Assembly (NCBI RefSeq): GCF_020740795.1
Contig: NC_067286.1
Span: 34,849,503 to 34,913,502, forward strand
Origin: Apus apus
Lineage: Eukaryota; Chordata; Aves; Apodiformes; Apodidae
Reading direction: 5' to 3'
Length of the DNA: 64,000 nucleotides
The notes beneath the pieces were generated by a model. It made no database searches. It was not told the origin of the DNA and saw only the letters and a list, made by a program, of their open reading frames with translations. Positions 12,521-26,770 of the stretch are shown in pieces. A program made the position numbers and the translations under genes. Numbering within the stretch: the first letter of the stretch is position 1; each line of letters opens with the position of its first letter.

Positions 12521-13740
12521 ATAGAGATTAAAAATCCAAACCCAACCATTAAACAGCCAAAATCCCCAACCTAGCAGAGGGTTAATTTAAAACTAAGACA
12601 AATCTACTTCAGGCAGTAACATTTTTTAAACCTTCCTTTATATTTTTTTCTTATCAAGGAGTGCCCTTCTGGTACATCAACTGAGCCAAGACTGAGTTCT
12701 CAAATACTATGATGGCTTCTGTTAATTAGATAGTTTATCTGTGATGAGTTGTTGACACTGAGATGATTTGTGTTAAATAATTTTAAAATATTCTGTGGGG
12801 CACTAACTTAGATGCATTGTTTGTTCATATTCCAGGCCCTGGCTTCAATCTTTTTTACAGCCCTCAACAGAAATGAAGTTGATGCTTCAGCAAACTTCTT
12901 TAAGTCAGAACAAGTAACATTGCAAAGATATTTGTGAGTAACTGGAAATCTGTAGTAATTTTGTCTTTTTATACTCTGGGCTTTAGTTTAATATAATAAA
13001 AATGTAAGAACATTTTTTGTAATATTATTTAAATACATTAAGATTTGCTAGTTTAGCATTTTTTTATTATTTCTTTTTTTATGTTTTTCCACTCATAATT
13101 CCATCTCCAGTCCCCTAATTCAGGGCAAAATGCAGGGAAGACTGGCAGAATGTGACATTTCATTCTATATGGGTACTGTATTTTTACACATGCTCTGTAT
13201 TTTGGTGGGCTCTGTTTTCACAGGAAAGATGGAAGGCTGAGGTTTAATTGTGAAATACACTATTTGTTATAAAATTGCAAGCATTGTATTTCATCAATGC
13301 TTACTAAGTACTACACTGTTTAAAATGGAAAATAACCCAAGGGTGTATGTGGATGAACCAAGGGTAAACTCAAGTAGGAAGTACTCTAGCACCATAAAAA
13401 CCAGAACACAACATTACTTGTTCTTCTACTCCATAAATTAGCTCTTCCCTCCTATCCTGCTTCTCTGTTTTTATACCTTTCTGCCTTCTCATTAGTCTCT
13501 ATTATTTTCTTTCCTATACCCCCTTTCAACAAAAATTATACCCTTCTTTCTGACTGTTTTTATCCACTTTTCTCATTTGCTTCCACTGCTTCTCTAGTCT
13601 TTAAGACCCAAATGCTCCCTTTCCTTCTCAACGCCCCATCCTTCCTGAGTGGGAGTGCTGCCCATGCCGCTATAACACCTCAGACTGTTGTGATCTCCAT
13701 TCTGCATTTGCACACAGATACAGTCCCCTAATTGAGAGAC

Positions 13741-13757
13741 TTTTTTTTTTTTTTTTT
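13741..13757. repeat. Poly-T run (T17)
   Basis: Seventeen consecutive T. No attached SINE or LINE body was recognised on either side. Confidence 0.95.
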
Positions 13758-13894
13758 ATTAAAAGCATTAGACATTTATATGTAGGAATAACACTTGCAG
13801 AGACATTTTCTAGGTTAAAAGTTAAAAGGGATGTCAATCATCATACTTCAGAACACAAACAGATTGCCAGCGTGGGTTGAAAAGGAATTTTCCC

Positions 13895-13975
13895 CACATA
13901 AAATCATAGAAGTTTGCAATAGAAAAGAACTAATAGGTCAGCTAATCCATCTACCTGCCAATTCAAGCTTCTTTC
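13895..13975 (-). mobile_element. Old CR1-like 3'-end scrap
   Basis: AAAATCATAGAAGTTTGCAA, followed by AATAGGTCAGCTAATCCATC and ACCTGCCAA, follows the order of an antisense CR1 3' UTR (AATCATAGAA...GG..GGAA..GACCT...GGTCATCTAGTCCA...CCTGCCAA). Divergence is high and the boundaries are uncertain. Confidence 0.5.
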
Positions 13976-16900
13976 CCACCATGGATTTTGCTGTTCCTTT
14001 AGCCTCTCCAAAATCTGAAGCAATTGGACTGCTAATGCTTCTCTGCAGAAATTATACAGTGCAAGTAGTTCACTCTGCAGATTTTTTTGGGTAGTCAGTC
14101 TAAACTTTATTACTTTCATTCCACTAGTCTTAATGGCACTCCCATCTATCATATTTCTCTGCCTTACTTTTTACACCTTTCTAGTAAATATAAATTGCTG
14201 CCACGGCCTGTTTGATGATTCTTTACCTATCCTATTAGCTGCCTTTAGCTAAACAATTATTTTCAGGATCATCTCTGCTTAAAATTATACTTCTGTAGAT
14301 AAAATACATATAAAAATCAGCTACATCACAACTGCAGGCAAACTAGAGCTTCTGTATATATACACAAATACACATTGATAGATTGGTCAACAAGAATATC
14401 CATATATGTGGTACACTTACACCCATGCAAAATGAGCATGCAGCTAACTATTATGATTCCCTCGTAAAACAGCTCATTTAGCTATGTGAACATTTCTGCA
14501 GTAGTCTGCCTGAATTTCTTTCTTCAGAGGAAAGCTAGCTTTCAGAATCAGGTCTCTGTCTCTTCAATGGTAAAAATATTGTTTGGGGATTCAGAACAAT
14601 GATGATTTTCAATCAAATAAAAAATACAGAGAAAAGCTTTAAAGCTTGACAGGGAAGTTAAACAGGTGAGAATGCTATATGTCCCCTCCTGAGCCACTTA
14701 TAAACCATCCCACAGCTCACAAAAATTAGTGCAAACAGAATGCTCCAGCAAATTTTAAATTTCTCATATTGTTAACAAGAGGAAGATTCAAAATATTCCC
14801 AGATAACCCTAAAAGAGGCAGGGGAATACTTTGCTTTAAAGGGACACATACTCTTTCAGAAGTGACAGAGGACAGGGTGAGAAAGCACTACAGTGCTGTC
14901 CAAAGGCATCACAGGTGAGTCTTCTGGTTTTTTTGGGATTAGTAACATGATGGAAGAATGAATACAAAGGTATAACTCTTCTTGTACTCTGTTATTGCTA
15001 TAGTACCTAAGAATTAGAAAACCAGCAGAGAGAATGACAAACCTTGACGCAAACAATTTTCCACTACTATCTGCAGTTTCTGTTTTCCAAGACCAATGTA
15101 AGTCTTCACTCTTCCAAACTTCATGTCATCATTTTTCTAGACCTATGGCTTTCGCAAGTGTAAGGCTCTACTATGGATATATTTTGAAAGTCTTGATGTC
15201 AAATCCTAAGCAGCTGTTATCAGATGAAAGTGGCTAGTGACCGTCACTGCACTTCCTAACCCTTGTATTTTCAAACTTCATTGATCTAAGGAGATCAGTG
15301 GTCCAGGCTGTTCATGTAGCAAAAGCAAATTGCAGTGGTCTTCCTGTAAAAGTATGCTGAAAAGCACAATATAGACCTTTTTATTGTAGGTGAATTTCTA
15401 CTGCAATTCTAACAAGCAAATAATATACTTAAAATACAGGTGATGAAATGGTTACTATACAGTATCCTAACCAGACATGTTTCTGTAACTCTGTTTTTAT
15501 ATTTCTTTAGATCCTTTGTAGATTAGCGTAAACAGAATTAATTAATCATGAAAAGCAGCTCCTACAGAGTAAAAGCAGGATTTTAGCTTCCAAAGCAACT
15601 TCCCTGCCAGACCTAAAAAATCTTATTTATTGTCAAGCAGTGTCACTCTTCTTAGCCAGCCTTTGATACCATGAGGTGCAGCAACCAAGAATTGCAGCAG
15701 TCTGCCTGTTTTTTGACATGGATACAGGATTGAAATATACTGGGCTATTTGCACCATCTGGTACATGCATTTCAGTTGAATGAAAGCAGATGAACTCCTG
15801 GGCACTTTGGTGATGAAACACCAGGAGAAAAGGAAACAAAACCCAAGAGACAAAAAAGTGTTAGCAGGGAAAAGAAAGCTGAACTGATCTCATTTCTGGA
15901 CTATGGAAGGCCATCTTCTGGGTTTCCTCACGCTCTACATGGTTTGACTCCTCGTGACTCATGCCTACATGTTTGACTCCTTGCACATTTGCAATAGGAA
16001 TGTGTTAGATTAAGCAGAATGTTCTAATGATCCTTTTTAGTTTTGAAATCTAAGGATCTATAAATATGTATATATCAATGTTACTGTGACTATGATTTGC
16101 AGCTGTCAATCAGCTTGCCTTTATGGCTGTAAATTTTAATTTTACTGTATTTTTCTTGTGCAGTTTTCTGAAAAGAACAAAACTCTACTCCCCATCTCTA
16201 CATTTTAGACAGAAGAGTAATGCATGATTAACAGTATGCCGAGAGGTGTCACAGTCACATTAACACTGATGTGTGAACCAGTGGTCAAATGGCAGATTAC
16301 ATGTCTGTCACAACACATCAGGGCAGTGTTCCAGTCTGCCAGCTTTACCCTGCCCAGCTTCTTCAAACAAAGAGTTCTTCTGAAAAATGTAGCACAAAAA
16401 GAATGTTGAGCCTTTGGGGGAAAAAGAAGTCTGTCTCACGGTCAAGCTTTTCAAAATCTTAGTAACATCAAATGGCAGCAGGGGTTACTCACAGTCACAT
16501 AACCTTGCAGGTTCATGGATGCCTATAACACAAATATTGCATATGTGGCCTTATCAAAGATTTTCTGCATGATAACTATATTACTGAAAAAGTACTAAGG
16601 CTGGCATATTTCGATTTGGAGAAAGGATGCCAATTCTATCAAGGCTAGAAAAACCCTGACCCAGTTCCAAGAGAAAAAGCAAGGTTTTGGAATATTATGT
16701 GAAGCAAGAAGTTTCAGTACATTGGAAATATCACTGAAAGTGTCTTCCTCCTCTTCTCTTAAGGACAAAATTTTATTTTTAAAGTGGATAGTTAACTAGC
16801 TGCTTGATTTCTTATATAGCAAATAGTCACACCTGGAACTGAAGTGGCTTTTAGTGGGTAATGATGTCTGAAGCCAATACATATAATGAAGCGGAACATA

Positions 16901-17502
16901 TTTTCCATCCCGTGGGATATTTTCATATACTAGAAGCAAAATTTTAGACAATAATTGTAATATTGTTTGCAAAATCAAATATATTTTATTAGGGTTTAAA
17001 ATGCTTTCTAGGGGGTTATGAACATCAGGCTTACTTGAACAGAGCCTGACTTCTCTCACGCTGTAGGTCCCAAAAGATCTGCTGAACTTTCCTGGAAGTT
17101 AAATTGTTGTTCCAGCAGTACTCTTACTGTACTGGAAGCACAAAATAGAATATTAAGGCTAAAATGTTGAATACATTTAAATAACATAGAAGTTAAGTTC
17201 CATTTTCAAGAACACCCAAGTCATATAGGTCTTCTTTACAACATTACATCTGCTGAGGAATATTATCAAAATACTATACTTGTGAGTGGTTAGCATATCA
17301 GTCAGTATTTGGACACAGCCCAAAACAAGTAGTTAAGTATTGTCTTGGCTCATCTCTTAAATGTTAATATGTGTTTACTATATTTAATGGACTTGATGAT
17401 AACCTCATACAACATTTTAAGCACTGACATTATTGGAATCCCTCCTGACTTATATAAAAACAAGAACTGAAAGACACAACCTATGTATAGATAGAATATG
17501 GA

Positions 17503-17532
17503 AAATAATAATAATAACAACAACAACAATAA
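17503..17532. repeat. TAA/CAA trinucleotide microsatellite
   Basis: AATAATAATAATAAC is followed by AACAACAACAACAATAAT, a compound trinucleotide repeat with a clean AAT to AAC switch. Confidence 0.9.
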
Positions 17533-20500
17533 TGTATACATAGTTTGTGTGCATTTTCAATATGCTATGCATATTACCACTATACAATAACAAAGAATAC
17601 ATAGTCTAAATCTTATAAAATATTGCATATTAATTCATAGAAGTATAGTACCCCTTATATAGTGATTATTTGGAATTTTTTTTTTGCATTGATTCTGCAG
17701 GGATACACATTTCCACATAAATTATTGCAAAATTCAGTCATTTGTATCATCTTTCAGCTATTATTAATAGCCTCTGCTCCCAATTTAAAATATGGCAGAA
17801 TACGTACATAGATGTCAGGATCTATGAATTTATACAATGCATAAACATTTATTTTAAAACGAGTATATTGTGGTGATAAGAAGGAACTTTTTATAATTTT
17901 CACTTTGTTAACTGTAAAATACTATTTCATGAAAAAAAGAATACCACTGCTTTGTTAGTGAATTGAAGTTGTACAACCTGCAGATGAACCGCAGTTCACT
18001 TTGTCAGTCATGGCTTCCTTTCATAATATTTTTTTCTTTTTGACACTATGAACCTGCTGCTACTGTCATGAGATGGAAAGTTACTTTCTGTACACATTTT
18101 GCTTCTCATTTCTGTATGAATGTATGAATGGCGCTTATGTCTTGAGGCACAGAAATGTTATTTTCTGTGGATTGAATTTAGGTTTCTCAGGAATAACATA
18201 GGTATGGCATGTTACAAGAAGAAAGAACAGCTAGAGGGTCTGAATTCCACCTTCAGCTATCTTATTTCTAATTCACTTAAAGTCACTTAAATCATTATTC
18301 TTAAGCAAAGGTCTCAATGTATGTTACAGAACTATACATAAAAAGCAACTATAGTTGCTCAGCACAGCATGGTGTTAAAAATTATACAGAAGTGTAATAT
18401 TTTGTATTCAGAAAGCAGATAAAAAATGTGTACAACATAAATGAAATGTTTTCATTGATATTCATTAATTTTATTCTCATAGTCAAAGCCAGATAATCTT
18501 AATGACATGAATCTAAGCTCTCATAAATGCACACTTGAGCAATGTAAAAGAAGTATTAGAAAATTGTCTACTATTATGTTTGTAGGAAGAACACAGGTAT
18601 ACTTGTGTGAAAACATTATGGGGTTGATATCTGGTGTTTATTACCTGTGAGGAACTTTAGCAAAAATAGTAATAAGATAGAATTTTCATGAGCATTTATT
18701 ATAGGTCAGCTCTGTTTCTTTTAAGTTTCATGCATATTCACGATAATTCCTGCAGAAGTAGTTTCTTTAACTGTAGGACAGTATTAATGGGAATTACATT
18801 CTTAAGTAGCAGTTAGGCAGATAAATAAAGCCCCAATATTTTATTCTGTAGTGTTCACAAAATCGTTACTGAATGGATACCTTTAAGTAACTAGAGCTGC
18901 TCAGCATCTACATGTTTTGCAAATAGCATTCCTGTAATGTCTTGTTAGACACATGCTGAACAACTTATAATTCCAAAACACCAGGAAAAATATCAACTAA
19001 CACTCTAACTCCAGTGTTCTTCAGAGATCGATTTCACAACCCTGTCTGTGGGTATTGAAAGTATTGCCTGTACTTAGCTGACAATTACAGACTGAAGCGA
19101 TCAAAATTACCCATTAGAGGTTTGGTTTTGCTTCTGTAGTTAATTTTAGAAATTATTTACACACATGGTAGTATTATAATATAATGAGTAATCTGTTAAT
19201 TATTTTTGACATCTAGGATAATAAAAATATACCAACATTCCAGTTATTAATAGAATTGTCCTATCTTTATGTAACTCATAAAAATACCAAACTGCCATGA
19301 TTATTGGAAAAATTGGCACCAACTCACACTTTCATCTTTAAAATGGTGCAGGGGTTTTTTCTATCCAACTTGTATGAAGACAAGTACAACATTCAAGGCT
19401 GTCTTTACACAACTGCAGATAAGCAGTGTTTAACCCGCCTTAGTGTAAAAGCCTTTCAGCAAAATGCATCATGACTACACACACTACCAAAAATATTCTT
19501 CAACCGACCACATGCTGTGTAAGGGTACCAGTGAAATACTTCATAAACAGACAGAATGCAAACATGCACAAACACACAAACCACTAATGCTGTAAACAAC
19601 CTCAAGCACAGTACAAACAAAATGCATGCCAAGAAACCTGCTTAAAAATTTGTATTATAGAAAAATGCACTTCTAGTGTCTGAAAATGTATTTGACTACT
19701 TATTATACAATAAACAAAAGTATGCAAAGTTCATGATGGCCGTTGAATGAACCTTCTGCCAAGCTCCAGAGACTATTTAGTATTCACTCTTCATGGACAG
19801 ATACATGTTATGTATGATCTTCAGGGTAGTTCTATTTGCTCTTCATGCATAAGTCACCTAATAAAAATAGACAACATATACATGTGTGATGATGTGTCCC
19901 CTGTGGGTTTATCACATTTATGAAAACCAGAAAAGTATTAGGTAAGGACTTGAGTATTCAGCAAACATAACAATCTAAATCATGGAACAATTTATTCCTG
20001 ATATAAATCCACTTATTTCTATACCACTTTGCATCTCTAGGTAAATTCACTTTGATATAGAATTTACAGATAGAGTTTCAATTCTATTGGGTTGCTCACA
20101 GTGCACATGAGAACCACAGCCATGCTTTTAGAAACACGTAGGGCCTCACAATTGCATCACAAAGCCAAGCACTTCAGTACCTAAAGTGGCACTACTGCCA
20201 AGTGAAACCCTTAGCCCACGCGTGGCAGAGAGACTGGCTGCAGACAAATAGGAACAGGATTTATGGCAGTGAAAATAGAGAAGCCTGCTGTTAAGTAGGA
20301 AAAACAGAGAAGAAAGTCAGAGCCCAGAACCTGTCCTTCAGAAGGAGTTACGTCTACCAGTACAATCTGTATGCTAGAGTTTAGTCTGAGGTTCCTCCTC
20401 TCCAATGTCTTCTGGGGTAGGTTGTGAATTAGGACCATTTTAACTTCCAGATTTATGATATCAACAAAAAAAGATGTAATTTCATTAAAATTGCTCCCAG

Positions 20501-23500
20501 ATTCTTCCTATATCCTTTTATTACTGGTGTGGCAAACAGCAGCACAGTGTTGTGGCAGGCTGTGCACTGTACGTTTAATGAATGGCCAAATATGCAACTA
20601 ACTACTAACTAGTTTTCCTTGCTGGAGCTCTGACTTTGATTTTTTATTTTTTAATTCTCACACAAATGTTTATGTTCACAAAACCTGCAGGCATGTTGTG
20701 ATCTTCAGACTTTTGAAAAATTAAGTTACATTGACCAAAAGTTTACAGGGAAAACTGTGGCAGAAGAGGGCAGATTAAAAGGTTGGACCCACAGTGCATG
20801 TCCGGTTTCTTAAGGATAAACCCACTCTATGCCAATAATTAAAATGCCTGGCTGGACACGGGACATCCAGGCTGGAGCTCACTTACAATCAGAGGGTATC
20901 AAGAGAGTGAGCTGACTGGTAAGAGGTGCTGAGAAGAGAGGGAAAGTTCAGGTGCAACACAAATCCGAGCATAGGTTTGCTGGGCTTCGTAATCAATGGT
21001 TACTAAGAAATAGAGGTAAAACTTTCAGGGTTTGTCTAGGCTGTCACCTCAATATAAGACAACAGTGAAAAATGTGAATGCTCTCAAAGAAAGCTAGTAT
21101 CAGAAAATTACTAAAATAAACCAAACAAGTTTCATTGACGACTAAACAGACTGTAGAGTGGGCACTGATTTATCAGTTCTGATGACTCATACTGTGGCAA
21201 TCCAAACAGTTGTCTGTCCAGGCAGAAGAAGCCAGTACCACATGATAGAGACAGGATGTTCATTCCCCAGATGCTGCTGTTTATAACTTAAGCATCTTAA
21301 AAGAAGTGCAATTAGTGGTCTTGCAAAATAATACAGAATTTAATGAAAGGTGATACATCATCTCTTCATCCATACTGTTCAGCAATGGCCCAGGAGAATT
21401 ATCATTTAAATTCAACAAATATTGTGAATCTTCATTACCAGCTTGCTCTGACTAAACTAGTTGAATTCTACATGAATTCAATTAAATGGCCATAACTTCT
21501 GTGCTCAGAAAAAAACCCACTTGTGAATTAGATAATTTACTTTTCTTTGTTTTTATTAACCCTTGTTTAATTTGAAAGTGAATAAACAGTAAGAAGTAAA
21601 GATTTTTTGTGAATTTTCATCAGAAGAATGAAAAGGCTTGCCAAAAGCATGTTGCTGAATGCTCTTCAGGAGTATGAAAGTCTTCAGGAGAAGGTGGCAA
21701 AAGACACTATCACTTATATTTCAGAATTTAGGGATCAACACAAACCCCCCATATTTTTACCTAGATGGACATTTGAAAGCAGTGGGACTTCCTAAGGTTT
21801 TTTTCCCCAGACCTTTTCCTAAACAAGAATTAAGTAACAAGATATTTACTTTCCTCTTCTTACCCTTTCAGATCTTGCTTATACACAACTTTAAATGTTC
21901 TCCTCTGTTATCTCTACAGCCGTATTTCCCTGTGCCTTTTCCTCAGTGACTGTTTGCCTCTGAAGAATACTGATTAAGATGAACTCTCTATGGCGAAGCA
22001 AGATGCAAGTTTTTTTTAATTTTTCACTTGAACTAAAGATCAACTTGGGACAATCAATGTTACTGCATGATTTCAAATTAAGATTTGATAATTTGATGTC
22101 CAGTACAGAATGTAACATTATGCTTTTGTAAATTTAGAAAGAACTTTATTCTCTTGGTAGTATAATTTTTTACACACTTTTATGGATTTTTTTTTCCCTC
22201 TGATATAATGTCAGGAAGTTGCTGGAGGTACGGTTATTGCATTCCCTATTTTTAAAGTGGTTAACTACTTGCCCAAATTGTTTTGTAGCAACAATCCTCT
22301 CTTGTTGCAGTGAAGTAACTTTAGTTTATATTAAAAAAATTGAGTACCTAAAGCTTCAGCTTCGGCATGGGTATGATCTGCCTGAAAACATGCTTGATTC
22401 GGAAGGTTTTGCCTATGGTGGTGCAAATCTCTTGATACAACTTCAGACTTCAGGTCAGTTGGGGATATGCAAATTCCTTCATGATAAATAAACATGACTC
22501 AGTGATTAAAGATGTTGGTTGACCCAACATCTCGGGAGCTCTGCTACAGAACATAAAGTCAAGGCCAGAAGCCTTTAAACCCACATACTCGCCCATGTGT
22601 TTATTAATGTCATCCCTAGTGGCAAATGCAATATATAGTTTAAAAAAATAATGCTCTATTTTTTTAACTGGATTTATAAAGTCCAAATGTTTACTTAGAA
22701 ATTAAACATTTTGGTACTGGGGCCTCTAGGATATGTTGGCAGTGGAAAAACTAACCTGCACCAGATGGCAGAGGTTAAAGAAATACTATAAAATATGGCT
22801 TCTATTCATACAGTTCTCAGACAAACAGAACCCCAAGCAGAAAAAAACTGTGAAAGTGGAAAACCTTTTCATTTGCTTACATTTCTCTTTGCTACTCAGC
22901 AAACCTGAGAGGTATTGTATCATCACGTATCAAGAAAGTAATATGCCAGATTGTTGTAACAGGTGGAATATGTTTGTTTGTAACACGTTGAATCTGAAAT
23001 AAAGAAAGGACCAAAGTTACTAAAGGTTCTACAAAAACATTTACAAAATGTAAGTACCGCGGTTTTGTACCTGCGAAGCTCACTGTATAACTGAGAATCT
23101 GAGACAATAGTTCCATTTTGCATATAAAATATAAAAATTCAGCTCTCAATTTTTTACAGGTTCAGTTAATTTGGCTAGGTGAACATGTACGCTAAGAAGA
23201 TACTTCTGCATTAGCATTTTTAATTAACCATTTCACAAATTTAAAGGAGAAAATTTTTTATCTAGATTTCATCCTATTTTGTCTAAATTATATTTCTACA
23301 CTTCATCCTCGGCTTCTGTATTTGTTTCTAAAGCTTCTTAAAATCACAGCTGTTTTGTAAATTTGATGTACTAGACTTAAACAGCATTTTGTGAATCTCT
23401 TATATTTATAATATAAATGCATCCTTATAATAAAATTTCTTGTATATTTTTTTCACTTAAAAAAATGCACTGTGAACCCCAATCTGTAAAGCAAAACGTG

Positions 23501-23931
23501 TGATATAACCCATTTTCCTGTCATATATATAGTCATGTGATGTTTTTTTTTAAAAAAAGAGAGGAAAATGATGTGAACTTAGGCACAATGGACCATGTTG
23601 TCAAAAATATTCAGTTGTCAAAAATGCAGATGGCATAAAAGCACAGAAACAGATCAGTTATTGGAGTTTTTTTAATAGGAGCTATTGTGTGGATTTTAAA
23701 AATTTATTAGGTGCTTAAAAATATGGGTGCATAGCCAGTAAGCTCCTCAAGGATACCTGAATATTTCTTGAAAATCCAGTTTATCTTGACAGTTAGGTAT
23801 TTAATACCTTGAGAGACATAGTGCAATATCTGAGACAGAAATAAGTGTTCTCCCGTAGAAACAGTGGTTAAAAAGGAAAACAGCAAGGTATCTGAGCAGG
23901 GAAAGCTCCCTGAAGTCTTGTCCTTTTCCTG

Positions 23932-24026
23932 TAAAAAAAACCCACAAAAAACCAAACCAAACCAACAAAACAAACAACAATAAAAAAAACACTCCCAACA
24001 AAACAAACAAAAAAGCCCAAAACAAA
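23932..24026. repeat. A/C-rich, G-poor low-complexity tract
   Basis: Words of the ACAAAC and CCAAAC type dominate for about 95 bases (for example AAACCAAACCAAACC, AACAAAACAAACAAC and AAACAAACAAAAAAG). The complementary strand is a TTTG/GGTTT tract. Confidence 0.85.
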
Positions 24027-26639
24027 TACTGAGCAGTGCCTGAAAATATTCTGTGAAGATTTTGTGTATTTGAAGTTTCTGGGCTACAAGTGCATTACTA
24101 ATGAAATGGCACCACTAAGGGAATTCAAAATGGTGATTAAGAGTGGTTACAACCTACCTGGCCAATAATAAGTGTTTAGATAGAGGCAGATGCTGTCTTT
24201 CCCTTCCTGAGCAGTTCTCAAAGGGACAATGAGAGGAAACTTGAAATTCAGGAAATGCTTAGTACTACCACGACTGTTTCCTCCTTCTGCCCACTCTGTT
24301 TTTGCCCCTTTTTTCCTGCACGAGTAGTGGTATTTTGGTTTGAATACAAAGCCCCTTTGCGATGGATAGAATCAGCGTTCATAACAAACTCATCTCTTAT
24401 TGCTAGGCAACACTGAGCAATGTGAATTTGTCACTTATGTTTGGTGCAACTTTCGATTTCACCTCCAACTGTAACAATATAGCCTGCTATATTTTAGATG
24501 CCACTGTGGTTGGATGCCATCCCAGGAAAGATGTGAACTACTACTGACAGGGAGTGAATGACTGGCAATGGGCATAAGCAGTTTTTTGATTCTTAAACCC
24601 TGACATAAAATTAATTGTTAGATTTATTCTTCTATGAAACTCATACTTCATGATTCCTTCTTACTGACTTATTTGCCTTAAAAAAGGCAAATGGAACATA
24701 AAAATTTCCAAAGAGGCAAATTTTTTTGCCTGTTTACCTTTTTTTCACATGGCATTTGCTCTGTTCCTATTTTTCTGCATTGGCTGTCTTCTTGAGGGGC
24801 AATTATACATAAAATTCAGATCTTAAGTACCCTCAGTCAAGTGATTATCCTTGTTTCTAAGGCATATCAAATTATTTGTTTGAATACATATATTCCTTAC
24901 CTTAAGAAATTAAGGTTCAGATTACAAAAGATGTGGAGCAACTCTTACACACTGCTGAATACCCTCCACCTCCAATACCAGCAGCTTTTAATGAGCTCAG
25001 ATTATTGCAGAATGAATACTGTAGTCACGATGTTTTTGATCTGAAACAAACCCCCTCACTCAAGATACAATAAGTTCTATGCTATTATATGCTATCTAGG
25101 CTTTTTTTGATTAGAGGACTGGTAATTTTGTTCTTAAAATTTGTGTGTGATTGTCTAAACTGGCTACTAGGTCTCTGCTCTTTGGTCTTGGAAGAATTAG
25201 GTCTGTTTGGGGGCAAAAAAGGGAAAACTAAAAACTGATACTGTTTTACCACCTTTGTCTAAAAAAAGGGACAAAATTATACTTCAAATAAAATACAAAT
25301 CTTCTAAAAATCATCATCATTATCAACAGCCATTTATTTAAATATTTGGAAATATTTCATGACCATATCAACAACAAAAATATACCAAACAACTGAAAAT
25401 CCTAGTAATATTTTAGTCTTTGCATATATTCACTGACTGAAAACAAAAGGAGTTTCTGTAACTGTATGAATGAACCATGGCATGTACGTGTTCTTTTAAG
25501 AAAGGCCAAGGGTGCAGTTCTATTTTCTTAGCTCTGCTTTCATATTTATGTGTCTCATTTCCAGCTCATTGCTGATGCCTTAGTTGCACTATCCATCAAC
25601 ACTTTTATCCTCCTTGTTCCTCAAAAAGAACATAAAATCCTTTTTTATGTGGTGGTAATATTATTGCAAATAAAAGCAAATACCAAAATCTTTATTAGTC
25701 TGCCAAAATAATAAACTATTTAATAAAAGCATGCTGTAAAAATAAGGTCATTTGCATCACTCAAGTTTCTAGTAGGAAATACTGAGAATTATTGGTCAAA
25801 AAGTACAAACTGACAGCAATTATTTCTGTTGTTGATCTAATACTGCCTGAAAATGGGTTTAAAAATACACTGAAGCTTTGCAAGTTCACTGTCTTTAAAT
25901 GTTTGTTTTCAATGCTCTTGCAAAGGAGCCTGGGAGAATAAAATTTTTCAAAGCTCTGCTTTTTTACCAGTCTTCTCTGTAATGGAAGAAGGAGAGACTG
26001 GATAGACCCCATTAGAAATCTTTACTGCAAAGCTCATAGAAACCTTCTGACTCTCATATTGCTACAAGATTTATCATTTAATATTTATCATTTTTATATT
26101 CTATATTAATTGTATTTGGTTAGGATTTGTGTAATATTTAGCTATATGATTTTTTTTCACTTTTTAATTTTGTCATTCTTGTAGACAGATCAATGCAAAG
26201 CTTTTATTTAAGCAGTTTGATAAACGCTTAAAGTTAGTCAAAATATGTTTTTAAAATAATGTATCTAATGTCTGACCCTTTTTTCTTGTTGTACTACAAA
26301 CCTGACCATTATTTTCTCCCTGCAGTTTCTCTCCCCATCTGGCAGTTCTGCAAATATGTTACTAATAGGGCACAGAAAAATCAGTTGCCGTGGTGAGATT
26401 TAAACTGATGTCTCTGCATACTTCCCCAGAAGAACCTTCATACAAATATTAAAAAAAAAAAAAAAAGCTAATCTTACAAGTTTCTAAGATTCTAAATGGT
26501 CTTATTCATCAGACTTAATTTATTTCAGTTGTCATAATCTGAATGTTAGGGACCGATCTTTGAAACAATTGAGCTAAAAGATTCCTGAAAAACCTCTTTG
26601 TTTTATACTTACTACAATGGTGTTTTCTATCTTATGTGG

Positions 26640-26770
26640 TTGTAAACCCCTTTGAATCTCAAAATACTCTGCAAGGTGTAGCTATGTTCACTTTACAGAC
26701 AGAGAAACTGAAACAAAGAGCAGCTGAAGTCACACGAATGATCATGCAACAATCAACAAGTTATTGACCA
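26640..26770 (-). mobile_element. MIR-like SINE
   Basis: The + strand contains CACTTTACAGACAGAGAAAC, then TGAAACAAAGAGCAGCTGAA and GTCACACGAATGATC. This is the antisense MIR core: TTTTACAGATGAGGAAACTGAGGC, then the ACAGAGAGG...AAGTCACAC block. The order and spacing fit over about 100 bases. MIR elements predate the mammal-bird split, so a detectable copy here is very old. Ends are estimated. Confidence 0.7.

Larger units (their letters stand above)
13976..26639. other. Long AT-rich intergenic stretch
   Basis: About 12.7 kb without a recognised gene or CR1 copy. It contains a TAA/CAA trinucleotide patch near 17503-17532 and an A/C-rich tract at 23932-24026. A CR1-free stretch of this size is consistent with either chance or constraint in an intergenic regulatory region. 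Confidence 0.6.
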
